In this document: positions 1-7,828 of the stretch, piece after piece
How the letters are laid out: the number at the start of each line of letters is the position of its first letter
How positions within the stretch are numbered: position 1 is the stretch's first letter
DNA from: Curtobacterium sp. MCPF17_052
GTDB taxonomy: Bacteria > Actinomycetota > Actinomycetes > Actinomycetales > Microbacteriaceae
Length of the DNA stretch: 64,000 nt
Assembly: GCF_003234085.1 (NCBI RefSeq)
Contig: NZ_QKSD01000004.1
Location: forward strand, 62,001-126,000
Direction of reading: 5' to 3'
Notes under the pieces: generated by a model
What the model saw: the letters and a program-made list of their open reading frames with translations, nothing else
Database searches by the model: none
What the model was told of the DNA's origin: nothing
Program-made: the position numbers and the translations under genes

Positions 1-897
1 GTGGGACGGTCGCTGGAACCCGTCGTCCAGGCGGGTGCGCGCGTCGCCGCGGGCGGCGTTCACCTGCATCTGCGTCAGGTACACGGCTCCGCGGAGGTCG
101 GCTCCGGAGAGGTCGGTGTCACGGAGGTCCGCACCGATGCACTCGCACCGGCGCAGGTCCGCGCCGGTGAGGTCGGCACCGATGAGGAGCGCACCGCGGA
201 GGCTCGCGCCGCGCAGGTCCGCCCGCCGCAGGTCGACGCCGAGCAGGTCCGCACCGGGACCGACGCGCACGCGCCCGATCCGGCGGTCGTCGCGGGCTCG
301 GTCGACGCTGCCTCGGTCGTCCCCGGCTCGGTCGGCGCTGCCTCGGTCATCGGCGGCACCGACCCGGGCGTGCCGGCTGGCGGTGAGGAGGAGCGGTCGC
401 GCTGCGTCGTACTCGGCGTCCACGTCCACGTCCAGCAACGTGCCCGGGTCGGCGTCGCTCAGGTCCCGGACCCGGTCGAACCGTTGCGTCAGCTCGGTAG
501 CCGCATGTTGGTCGCGCGTGATGGTGATCGCTTCGTCCAGGTAGCGGAGCAGCTCGTGGAGTCGGCGGACGACCGGGAAGACGGCGAACATCGCGTCCCG
601 GGTGGCCGTGTCGTCCTGCCAGGAGCGGCCCGCGAAGGTGTGGCGGGACACCTTCTGCCCGGCACCCGAGCAGTCGAAGACCGTGCAGCCGCGGAACCCC
701 TCGGCCCGCAGGCGTGGGTGGATCGTGCAGCCGTCTGCGGGGTCGAGGTTCCCGCACGGGTCACCGGCGTCCTTGTCGACCGGGAAGTCGACCGACCGGG
801 TGAACGCCAGCGCGACGCAGCACAGGCCGAAGCAGTTGGCGCAGTCGGCTCCGAGGTCCTCGCGGCGGCCGAGGGTGACCCGGGTGCGTGTCGTCAT
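1..897 (-). CDS. Pentapeptide-repeat protein with cysteine-rich N-terminus (partial, C-terminus off the left edge)
   Basis: Read on the minus strand from ATG at 897, the frame stays open for 299 codons to the window edge. The first ~80 residues hold a cysteine cluster (CANCFGLCC near residue 19, then further single cysteines up to FDCSG), which looks like a metal or Fe-S site. The middle is charged and includes a 30-bp imperfect DNA repeat (about 293-352) giving DDRGS/DRA units. From about residue 220 come pentapeptide repeats of the A(D/N)LxG type (GADLTGADLRR, SGADLRGA), which fold as a right-handed beta helix. TAGCCT at 906-911 (minus strand) sits 8 nt before the start, so the mRNA is probably leaderless. 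The biological role is unknown. Confidence 0.8.
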   Translation of the reverse strand, partial: MTTRTRVTLGRREDLGADCANCFGLCCVALAFTRSVDFPVDKDAGDPCGNLDPADGCTIHPRLRAEGFRGCTVFDCSGAGQKVSRHTFAGRSWQDDTATRDAMFAVFPVVRRLHELLRYLDEAITITRDQHAATELTQRFDRVRDLSDADPGTLLDVDVDAEYDAARPLLLTASRHARVGAADDRGSADRAGDDRGSVDRARDDRRIGRVRVGPGADLLGVDLRRADLRGASLRGALLIGADLTGADLRRCECIGADLRDTDLSGADLRGAVYLTQMQVNAARGDARTRLDDGFQRPSH

Positions 898-946
898 CGC
901 CGACGAGGCTAGCCCAGCGCTCGGTCGCGCTCACCCACCGACGGGG

Positions 947-1363
947 TCAGCGGCGCCCGCGGAGCGCGTTCGTGGCCCAGAGCGCGACGGCGATCAGCAC
1001 CGGCTGGAACAGCAGGCGGACGAAGCGCTTCGTGTCGGTGTCGAGCCCGAAGCCGTCACGGTGGTGCATCCACTGGGCGATGTTGCCCGGGAAGATCGCC
1101 GTGAAGAACACCGCCGCGACCCAGCCGACGGTCGCCTGACGGCGGACGAGCAGCATGAGCGCGGCGCCGAGGGAGATCTCCGCGATGCCGGAGGCCAGCA
1201 CGGTGACGTCAGGGTCGAGCGGCACGAACTCGGGGACCTGGGCGCGGAACTCCTCGCGAGCGACCGTGAGGTGGCTGATGCCCGCCCACGTCATCGCCGC
1301 GCCGAGCAGGATGCGGACGACGGTGCGGGGGGCGGAGGAGCGGGAGGAGTGGCGACGGGACAT
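947..1363 (-). CDS. DoxX-like small membrane protein
   Basis: 138 residues from ATG at 1363 (MSRRHS), preceded by GAAAGG on the minus strand. There are about four hydrophobic helices with the DoxX/DUF417-like pattern: a basic N-terminus, a first helix around ILLGAAMTWAGISHLT, a helix around GIAEISLGAALMLLV and a late FFTAIFPGNIAQW segment. DoxX-family proteins are small integral membrane proteins, some linked to thiosulfate:quinone oxidoreductase or oxidative-stress complexes. Here there is no such partner, so only the family is called. The longer upstream reading to 1501 is low-complexity and unlikely to be translated. Confidence 0.7.
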   Translation of the reverse strand: MSRRHSSRSSAPRTVVRILLGAAMTWAGISHLTVAREEFRAQVPEFVPLDPDVTVLASGIAEISLGAALMLLVRRQATVGWVAAVFFTAIFPGNIAQWMHHRDGFGLDTDTKRFVRLLFQPVLIAVALWATNALRGRR

Positions 1364-1421
1364 CGGTTCGGGTGCCTTTCGGTGGTGGGGGAGGGTGAGG
1401 GGGAAGTGGCGGTTGCTCGGG

Positions 1422-1865
1422 TCAGTGCGCCCGGAGCACCCGATGCCTGCGGACGAGTTCGAACACGACGACAGCGCCGATCGCGCCGAGGAGTCCGGCA
1501 CGCGGCCGACCCCGGGTGGAACGGACCACGGCCGCCAGCCCGGCGATGGTCAGGCCGGCAGCGGCAGCCGTCCCGCCGCCGACCGCGCTGTCCTCGAGGT
1601 CCGTGCCGACCCGGACGGCACCGAGGGCGGTCGCTGCTGCAGCGGCGGCGGGACCGACGACTCCGGCGCGGCCGAGCAGCGGACCGGTCGCGATCTCGAG
1701 CAGGGGGACGAGGACAGCGTGCGGCACGCCGGGGACGAAGCCGCGGTCCGCCATCCGGCGGGCGCGCGCCCCGAGCGGCTGTGAGACGAGCGCGGCCGCG
1801 CCGTGCGCGGTGAGGCACGTGCCGATCGCGCTGGTGATCTTGCTGCGTGCAATCATGTTGCGCAC
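1422..1865 (-). CDS. Small hydrophobic membrane protein of unknown function
   Basis: 147 residues from ATG at 1865, or 143 from the internal ATG at 1853. The protein has several alanine/glycine/valine-rich hydrophobic stretches (around AAGLTIAGLAAVV and GLLGAIGAVVVFEL) consistent with three or four membrane helices, and ends in a basic tail. It lies 58 bp upstream of the DoxX-like gene on the same strand, so the two may be cotranscribed. No family is recognised. The AT-rich palindrome at 2053-2072 upstream is a plausible control site. Confidence 0.55.
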   Translation of the reverse strand: MRNMIARSKITSAIGTCLTAHGAAALVSQPLGARARRMADRGFVPGVPHAVLVPLLEIATGPLLGRAGVVGPAAAAAATALGAVRVGTDLEDSAVGGGTAAAAGLTIAGLAAVVRSTRGRPRAGLLGAIGAVVVFELVRRHRVLRAH

Positions 1866-2052
1866 AACCTAACACCTGCTGGCGCGGAACGGTCGGGAGG
1901 CTGGTCACGCTGCTGTGTGCTGGTCGCGCTGCCGGACTGCGGGTCGATGACGATCTCCGAGTGCTCGTCCTGGCGGGTGGGGTGCCACAGGGGTGCGAGG
2001 GGAGTGCACTCGCGGTCGTCAGCGGCGCTCTGCCCCACCGGAGCTCACTGAG

Positions 2053-2072
2053 TTGACATAATATGCATTATC
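2053..2072. promoter_or_regulatory. AT-rich palindromic operator/promoter element
   Basis: TTGACATAATATGCATTATC is a sharp AT island in very GC-rich surroundings. It contains a perfect inverted repeat ATAAT-ATGC-ATTAT at 2058-2071. It lies in the 352-bp gap upstream of the minus-strand gene at 1422-1865. It could be a promoter overlapped by an operator for a repressor. The regulator is not identified. Confidence 0.45.
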
Positions 2073-2126
2073 GGCGCGGAGTTCGTGGCGCCTGAACCCT
2101 GTGCGGGACGGCTCCGATCGGCTGCG

Positions 2127-2184
2127 CACAACGGAAGCCCGCCGGAACCACGGCATCCCACGGTTCCGGCGGGCTTCGGTTGTG
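2127..2184. terminator. Strong hairpin ending the peptide-catabolism operon
   Basis: Perfect 16-bp arms GAAGCCCGCCGGAACC (2134-2149) and its complement (2162-2177) enclose a 12-nt loop. After one mismatch the stem extends by another 6 bp (2127-2132 with 2179-2184). It lies 34 bp beyond the stop of the alcohol dehydrogenase gene, the last gene of the minus-strand operon. No clear T-run follows, so the strength is inferred from the stem. The rest of 1866-2217 shows only this hairpin and the AT-rich palindrome. Confidence 0.75.
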
Positions 2185-2217
2185 CGGCGGTCATCCAGAT
2201 CGCACGCGCCGCCCGTG

Positions 2218-3264
2218 TCAGCCCGCCAGCATCGCCTTGATGCTCCGTCGTTCGTCCATCGCGCGGTACCCCTCGGCGACGTCCGCGAGCGGCAGCGTCA
2301 GGTCGAACACGGCGCCCGCATCGTACGTGCCCGCCATCGTCCGCGCGACGAGGTCCGGCAGGTACCGACGGACCGGCGCGACGCCGAACCGCAGCGTCAG
2401 GTGCTGCACGAACGGCTGGAAGATACCGAGCTGCGGGCTGGTGTGCGGGACGCCGACCGCGCCGATCGTCCCGCCGACCCGGGCCATGCCGATCGCCGTG
2501 GCCCAGGACTCGGGCGTCCCGACGGCCTCGACGACGTGCCGCACGCCGAGTCCCCCGGTCATCTCGCGGACGGTCGCGACGGCTTCGTCGCCCCGCACGC
2601 TGACGACGTCCGTCGCACCGTACGAGCGCCCGAGAGTGGCTCGGTCTTCATGGCTGCTCATGAGGATCACTCGCTCTGCACCCAGGACGGAGCGTGCACC
2701 GAGCACCGCGGCCAGACCGACAGCGCCGTCGCCGATCACCGCGACGGTCGAACCGGCAGTCACGTCGGCGAGCACGGCGCCGTGGAGCCCGGTGCCCGCG
2801 ACGTCGGTCAGGGCGAGCAGCGACGCGAGCTGGCCGTCGTCGACGGCGGACGGGCCTCCCGGCACGACCACGAGGGTGCCATCGGCCAGGGGAACGCGCA
2901 CCGCCTCCCCCTGTCCCCCGTCGGTCCCCGGGGCACCGAAGGTGCCGCCGTGCTCACAGCGGGTGTGGATGCCGTCGAGGCAGGCCGGGCAGGTGCCGTC
3001 GGACCACTGGAACGGCGCGACGACGAGGTCCCCGACCGCGATGGTCCGGACGTCCCGGCCGACCTCCTCGACGACGCCGATGAACTCGTGCCCGAGGCGG
3101 GACCCCGGCTGGCGCTGGATCACGCCCCGCCAGGACCAGAGGTCGGACCCGCAGACGCAGGACCGGACGACCCGGACGACGGCGTCCGTGGAGTCGTGCA
3201 AGGCGGCGTCGGGGACGTCCTCGACGGTGACGTGGCCGGCGGCCTGGTAGATCGCTGCGCGCAT
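2218..3264 (-). CDS. Zinc-dependent alcohol dehydrogenase (MDR family)
   Basis: 348 residues starting MRAAIYQ at 3264 (GGAG 7 nt upstream); the reading to 3342 overlaps the preceding gene and is rejected. Medium-chain dehydrogenase/reductase with a GroES-like N-terminal domain carrying CGSDLW (catalytic zinc Cys) and GHEFIGVVEEVG, a C-P-x-C structural zinc loop (TCPACLDGIHTRCEHG), and a Rossmann domain with GDGAVGLAAV. It oxidises or reduces an alcohol/aldehyde with NAD(P). It is the last gene of a 12-gene operon for peptide import and breakdown, 14 bp after the ketopantoate reductase-like gene. The substrate is unknown. Confidence 0.85.
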   Translation of the reverse strand: MRAAIYQAAGHVTVEDVPDAALHDSTDAVVRVVRSCVCGSDLWSWRGVIQRQPGSRLGHEFIGVVEEVGRDVRTIAVGDLVVAPFQWSDGTCPACLDGIHTRCEHGGTFGAPGTDGGQGEAVRVPLADGTLVVVPGGPSAVDDGQLASLLALTDVAGTGLHGAVLADVTAGSTVAVIGDGAVGLAAVLGARSVLGAERVILMSSHEDRATLGRSYGATDVVSVRGDEAVATVREMTGGLGVRHVVEAVGTPESWATAIGMARVGGTIGAVGVPHTSPQLGIFQPFVQHLTLRFGVAPVRRYLPDLVARTMAGTYDAGAVFDLTLPLADVAEGYRAMDERRSIKAMLAG

Positions 3265-3278
3265 GGGAGGGCTCCAGT

Positions 3279-4253
3279 TCAGACGTGGGTGGGGAGGTCC
3301 CGCACGAAGGCCGCGAGTTCGTCGAGGTTCGCGCGCTCGCACGTGCGGCGGCCCTCCTCGACGTCGTGGACCATGGCGACGATCCGGTCGAACACCGGGC
3401 CCTGGATGTCCTTGTGCACCTCGTCGACCTCGGTCTTGCGCTTCCGGACCATGAGATCGCGCCAGATCCCGGACCGGGCCTTCGCGCTGCGGCGGTTGAA
3501 CGCGGCGAGGCGGTCGAGGGAGCCGGGCAGGTCGTCGGGCACGAAGCCGTCGAAGGACTCGACCGGGACGGGTGCCTGGTCGATGGCCTCCTGCGCGACG
3601 GCGATCATCAGCTCACGGTAGGCGGGCAGCGACAGCGAGTCGGCGATCGTCAGGTCCGAGACGGCCCCGGCCCAGAGCATCGCGCCGTAGGCCTCCTTGC
3701 CCCACAGGTACCCGAGGACGTTCTCCGTCGGCAACGCGTACGGCATCGCGTCCGCGAGCAGACCCACCCGCGGCGTGATCGCTCCCCCGGCGAGCTCGCC
3801 GATCCGGAACGCGGCGATGTTGCCCTGCAGGATCCGCCCGGGTTCGAGGTAGTCCGCGCCGACGTTGATGAAGCTCGACACGACGCGATCGGCACCGACC
3901 ACGCCGGACAGGGTGTCGGCGGTCAGCCCGTTCTGCGTCGTCAGGACGTACCCGTCGGGTGCGAGGACCTGGGCCACGAGTTCCGCAGCGGCAGCGGTGT
4001 GCAGGCTCTTCACCGCGACGACGGCCGCGCCCACGCCCCCCGGACCGGCACGGTCCGCCAACTCCCCCGGCGTGACGGCGTCGACCTGGACGGTGAAGTC
4101 CTCCACGGGTCCTTCGATGTGCAGCCCGTTGGCGTTGATCGCGGCGACGTGGTCGGCGTCCGCGTCGCACAGCAGCACGCCGTGCCCGGCGCGCGCCATG
4201 TGTGCGCCGATGGTGCCGCCGATCGCGCCGGCGCCGATGATCGTGATGTCCAC
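3279..4253 (-). CDS. Ketopantoate reductase-like dehydrogenase (ApbA/PanE family)
   Basis: 324 residues from GTG at 4253, with GAGAGGA upstream. The N-terminal Rossmann motif IIGAGAIGGTIGAH binds NADPH. TTQNGLTAD and the late helical domain (EVDEVHKDIQGPVFDRIV) match the ApbA/PanE architecture. PanE reduces 2-dehydropantoate for CoA synthesis, but this copy sits in a peptide-utilisation operon between a DUF885 peptidase-like gene and an alcohol dehydrogenase. It more likely reduces a related 2-oxo acid or oxidises a hydroxy acid released from the peptide. That role is inference from context. Confidence 0.8.
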   Translation of the reverse strand: MDITIIGAGAIGGTIGAHMARAGHGVLLCDADADHVAAINANGLHIEGPVEDFTVQVDAVTPGELADRAGPGGVGAAVVAVKSLHTAAAAELVAQVLAPDGYVLTTQNGLTADTLSGVVGADRVVSSFINVGADYLEPGRILQGNIAAFRIGELAGGAITPRVGLLADAMPYALPTENVLGYLWGKEAYGAMLWAGAVSDLTIADSLSLPAYRELMIAVAQEAIDQAPVPVESFDGFVPDDLPGSLDRLAAFNRRSAKARSGIWRDLMVRKRKTEVDEVHKDIQGPVFDRIVAMVHDVEEGRRTCERANLDELAAFVRDLPTHV

Positions 4254-4277
4254 GGGGGTCCTCTCGAGGTGGTGCGG

Positions 4278-5984
4278 TCAGTGGGACGCGCTGTGCACCC
4301 GCTGCTGCCAGCGGGTCACGGCGTCGGCCAGCACGGTGAGCGGGACGGCGCCGTTGCCGAGCACCGTCTCGTGGAAGTCCCGGATCGAGAACGTCTCACC
4401 GAGCGACTCCCGGGCAGCGGTCCGGAGCCGGAGGATCTCGCGTCGGCCGATCATGTACGCCAGGGCCTGTCCCGGCCAGGCGATGTACCGGTCGACCTCG
4501 CTCCGGACGTGTTCGTCCGTCGTGGCGGTGTTGTCGAGCATGAACTGCACGGCGCGCTCGCGGGACCAGCCGAACGCGTGCATGCCGGTGTCGACGACCA
4601 GTCGGCAGGCCCGGACCGCCCGCATCGAGAGCATCCCGAGGCGCGACAGGTCGTCCGAGTACAGGCCGGCGTCGTCGGCGAACTGCTCGGAGTACAGCCC
4701 CCAGCCCTCGTTGAAGCTGCAGGCCTCGACGTCCAGGTGCCGGCGGTACCGCGGGATGTCGAGGCGTTGCGCCATCGCGAGCTGCATGTGGTGGCCGGGC
4801 ACCGACTCGTGGAACGTCAGGGCTTCGTACTCGTAGCGGTAGTGCGTCTCCGGTGCACTGGCGTTGATGCAGAAGGTGCCCGGTCGGGTGCCGTCGACAG
4901 CGGGCGGACGGTAGAACCCGAGCGCACTCGACGCGGCGTCGACCTCGTTGATCGGTTCGATCGCGCAGTCGGTGATGTCGTCCGCGGGGAAGTACCGGTC
5001 GCGCACCGCCTCGGCACGGGCGAGGGCGTCGTGCGCGACAGCCACGATCTCCTCGCTCGAGCCGAACCGGAGCGCCGGGTCGTCGCGGAGTCGCGTGGCG
5101 ATGGCGGTGAAGTCGCGCAGCCCGAACAACCGGTCCCCGATCTCGGCGGCCTCGGCGCGGATGCCCTCGAGCTCCTCGAGCCCGATCCGGTGCACCTCGT
5201 CCGGGGTCAGGTCGGTCGTGGTGTGCCGGGCGACCGCGGCGACGTAGCCCTCGGTCCCGCCGGGCACCTCGCTGATGCCGACGTGCTCGTCGTCACGGGC
5301 CACCGGCAGCAGCGCACGGAGCGCCTCGGCCAGCGCGGCCATCCCGGGGCGCACGGACTGCGCGACGAGCTCTTCCGACTGCGCGACCAGCGACGCCGCC
5401 TCCGCCACCGTCGCCGTGCGGGCGGGCTCCAGCAGCGGGTCCTGGGCGAGCGGCAGCCCCAGGTACCCCTCGAGCTGCTCCACGGCGTGCAGGACACCCA
5501 TCCGCGTCGGGACACGGCCGGCGGCGGCCTCGTCGGCGTACCGCTCCCCCAGCGCGACGAACATCGTGCCGAGCCCAGCCAGGCGGGACGTGTACCGGGC
5601 GGCCGCGGCACGGTCCGGGACCGTCATCGCGGGCACGGCCTGGAACACGAGGCCCTGCCGGCTGACGTAGCCCTTGGCCGAGGCGTTCGCTGCCCAGAGC
5701 GCGTGCCGGGCGTCGTGCGCCGCCCCGCGGGCCAGCGCGACGAGCACGTCGCGGTCGGTGCGGCCGGCGTCGTCGAGGTCCTCCCCGGGCAGCGCCGCAG
5801 CGTCCTGCGCCACGGCGTCGAGCTCGGCGGCTGCGCGCTCACTCGCCGCCCGCGACGGGTCGCCCGGCAGGTGGTCGAACTCCGTGATCCCGAGCAGGGT
5901 CGCGTTGTACGGGTCGTACGTGTGCTGCGCGACGAAGTACCGCTCGCCGAGGGCGTGCAGTCTGGCGGCGGTGTCGGTGGTCAA
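4278..5984 (-). CDS. DUF885 family putative metallopeptidase
   Basis: 568 residues from a TTG start at 5984 with GGAGGA just upstream; the long upstream reading is a shadow of other genes. The hallmark HESVPGHH lies at residues 392-399, inside LTFHESVPGHHMQL, a HExxPGHH signature expected to bind zinc as in gluzincin peptidases. An acidic/aromatic region follows (EGWGLYSEQFADD). Length matches the family. DUF885 proteins are mostly uncharacterised. Position in an operon with two other peptidases and a peptide importer supports peptide hydrolysis. A short tandem DNA repeat lies in the 92-bp gap before it. Confidence 0.8.
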   Translation of the reverse strand: MTTDTAARLHALGERYFVAQHTYDPYNATLLGITEFDHLPGDPSRAASERAAAELDAVAQDAAALPGEDLDDAGRTDRDVLVALARGAAHDARHALWAANASAKGYVSRQGLVFQAVPAMTVPDRAAAARYTSRLAGLGTMFVALGERYADEAAAGRVPTRMGVLHAVEQLEGYLGLPLAQDPLLEPARTATVAEAASLVAQSEELVAQSVRPGMAALAEALRALLPVARDDEHVGISEVPGGTEGYVAAVARHTTTDLTPDEVHRIGLEELEGIRAEAAEIGDRLFGLRDFTAIATRLRDDPALRFGSSEEIVAVAHDALARAEAVRDRYFPADDITDCAIEPINEVDAASSALGFYRPPAVDGTRPGTFCINASAPETHYRYEYEALTFHESVPGHHMQLAMAQRLDIPRYRRHLDVEACSFNEGWGLYSEQFADDAGLYSDDLSRLGMLSMRAVRACRLVVDTGMHAFGWSRERAVQFMLDNTATTDEHVRSEVDRYIAWPGQALAYMIGRREILRLRTAARESLGETFSIRDFHETVLGNGAVPLTVLADAVTRWQQRVHSASH

Positions 5985-5997
5985 GGGTCCTCCAGAG

Positions 5998-6056
5998 GAC
6001 AGGAACAGGGACGAACAGGAACAGGACAGGACGGACAGGAACAGGACAGGACGGAC
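5998..6056. repeat. 20-bp tandem repeat in operon spacer
   Basis: Two near-identical adjacent 20-bp units (6011-6030 and 6031-6050, ACGGACAGGAACAGGACAGG type) with partial units on both sides. The array fills most of the gap between the SDR stop (6077) and the DUF885 start (5984). On the transcribed strand it is a CCTGTCCTGTT-type pyrimidine-rich stretch just before the DUF885 ribosome binding site. Confidence 0.8.
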
Positions 6057-6076
6057 TGGAGGCTCGCGGAGCCGAC

Positions 6077-6802
6077 TCAGAAGAGCGAGTGGCCGCCGTC
6101 GACGGAGAGCGTCTGTCCGCTCACCCAGCCGGCGTCCGGGGCGACGAAGAACGACACCGCGCGGGCGATGTCGTGCGGCGTGCCGGTGCGACGGACGGCG
6201 ATCCGTTCGACCAGGGCACGCTGCCCCTCGGGTCCGTAGGAGTCCCACTGCGCCTGCGTGGTCGGGTTCGAGAGCACGAACCCCGGTGCGATGCAGTTCG
6301 CGGTGATGCCGTGCGGACCGAGTTCGTGCGCCATCTGCCGGGTGAAGCCGATCTGGGCGGCCTTCGCCGCGGTGTAGGCCTGGATGCCGGTCAGGCTGAC
6401 GCTCCGCCCGGCTCCGGAGGCGATCATCACGATCCGGCCCCACCCCCGCGGCTTCATGCTCCGGACCGCGGCGCGGGTGCAGTTCCGTGTGGTCGTCAGG
6501 TTGGCGTGCAGGACGGCGTCCCACGCCTCGTCGCTGAGTTCGTCGATCGGCGTGTGGGTCTGGCCGACGACCCCACCGGCGACGTTCACCAGGACGTCGA
6601 CGGGGCCGAGCCCGGCGAACCACGCGTCGGTGGCCGCGGTGTCACTGAGGTCGACCTCGCTACGGTCGACCCGGTGCACGAGCGCACCGTCGGCGGCGAG
6701 CCGGTCCGCGATGCCGGATCCGATGCCCTGGGCCGCTCCCGTGACGACCGCGACCCGACCGTCGAGGGTCTCCACGGGCCTCCCGGCCGGCGCGGCGCTC
6801 AC
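6077..6802 (-). CDS. Short-chain dehydrogenase/reductase (SDR)
   Basis: 241 residues from GTG at 6802, whose first four bases GTGA overlap the stop of the RpiR-type gene, indicating translational coupling. Classical SDR: TGAAQGIG cofactor motif (residues 21-28), NVAGG, catalytic Ser near 129, YTAAK catalytic pair (Tyr143, Lys147), and a C-terminal DGGHSLF typical of the FabG/oxidoreductase group. It probably oxidises or reduces a hydroxyl/keto group of a product of the operon. The exact substrate cannot be read from sequence. Confidence 0.85.
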   Translation of the reverse strand: MSAAPAGRPVETLDGRVAVVTGAAQGIGSGIADRLAADGALVHRVDRSEVDLSDTAATDAWFAGLGPVDVLVNVAGGVVGQTHTPIDELSDEAWDAVLHANLTTTRNCTRAAVRSMKPRGWGRIVMIASGAGRSVSLTGIQAYTAAKAAQIGFTRQMAHELGPHGITANCIAPGFVLSNPTTQAQWDSYGPEGQRALVERIAVRRTGTPHDIARAVSFFVAPDAGWVSGQTLSVDGGHSLF

Positions 6803-7743
6803 AGCGCCCCCTCGGTGCCCGGCAGGGCGAGCGCCTCGACGTTCCCGGCTCCGACCTCGCGGGGTCCGGTGTCGTCGCGGACGTCCTCCTCGGCATGGGC
6901 AGCACGGGAGGCGCGCGTGATCCGCACCGACTCCTCCCACTGCCGCATCCGCTCCAGCCCGCGAGGTCCGGCGGCGCGCAGCACACCCTCGACCAGGGCC
7001 TCGATGAGCACCAGCAGCGGCGTCATCGAGTCGAACGGGATGCCGTCGACGGTGACCGGGAGCACGATGTCGGCACTCTCGACCACGGGCGACAGCGACG
7101 TGTCGGTGATGAGCAGCACCGTGGCACCCTGGCGCTTCGCGGCGGCCGCCGCCTGCTGTGCGACGAGCTCGTGCCGGCGGAAGTCCATCACGACCACGAC
7201 CCCGCCCTTGCCGAGCTGCAGGAACCGGCCGACGTCGTGGCCGAGCGGTTCAGCCACGAAGTCGACGTTCGGCAGGATCTGGTCGAGTTGCGCGGCGAGC
7301 ACCATCGCGAAGTACCGGCTGAAGTACCCGCCCAGCAGCGCGACCTGCTTGGGACGGTCGGCGAGCACGGCGACCGCCCGGTCGAACTCGCTCGGCGGGA
7401 CGCTCGTGCCGAGCGACTCCACGAGCGCGACGCGGTCCGCGATGGCGCGGCCGAGCGTGCCGCCGTCGCCGAGTGCGATGCCCTCCTGCGAGCGGCGGAG
7501 CGGGCTGTTGAGGTGGTCGGCGATCTCGTCACGGACCCGTGCCTGGAATTCCGGCCAGCTGCCGAACCCGAGGCGGCTCGCGAGCCTCAGGACCGTCGGC
7601 GTGCTCGTCCCGGCGGTGCGGGCGAGGCTCGCGGCGCTCTCCGTCCCGGAGGTGGGCCATGCGGCCAGCAGTGCGCGGGCGACCTTGCGCTCCGCCGGGC
7701 TCAGCTCGTCCATGCGGGCGAAGACCTCGTCGTTGATGGGCAT
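6799..7743 (-). CDS. RpiR/MurR-family transcriptional regulator (HTH + SIS)
   Basis: 314 residues from ATG at 7743 (GAGGAG upstream). The N-terminal ~80 residues form the RpiR helix-turn-helix (LSPAERKVARALL ... TSTPTVLRLASRLGF). Residues ~125-260 form a SIS domain (VALLGGYFSRYFA ... VVVMDFRRHE) that normally binds phosphosugars. Family members control sugar, amino-sugar or muropeptide genes, with the SIS ligand as inducer. It is embedded in the peptide operon and is the obvious candidate local regulator. A SIS-domain regulator in a peptide operon hints at a ligand containing a sugar, such as a muropeptide, but this is inference. Confidence 0.88.
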   Translation of the reverse strand: MPINDEVFARMDELSPAERKVARALLAAWPTSGTESAASLARTAGTSTPTVLRLASRLGFGSWPEFQARVRDEIADHLNSPLRRSQEGIALGDGGTLGRAIADRVALVESLGTSVPPSEFDRAVAVLADRPKQVALLGGYFSRYFAMVLAAQLDQILPNVDFVAEPLGHDVGRFLQLGKGGVVVVMDFRRHELVAQQAAAAAKRQGATVLLITDTSLSPVVESADIVLPVTVDGIPFDSMTPLLVLIEALVEGVLRAAGPRGLERMRQWEESVRITRASRAAHAEEDVRDDTGPREVGAGNVEALALPGTEGAL

Positions 7744-7828
7744 CCCGGCTCCTCGTCGTCGGTGGTGGTCGTGGTGCTCGCGGACGAGCCTGGCAGGTGC
7801 GGCCGGGCGTCGGCCAACGCCGCCCGGG

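Noticed and set aside
3285..6239. A 984-codon plus-strand open frame
   Set aside because: It runs antisense to three recognisable minus-strand genes, has Asp/Arg/Val/Gly-rich composition typical of GC-rich shadow frames and no domain.
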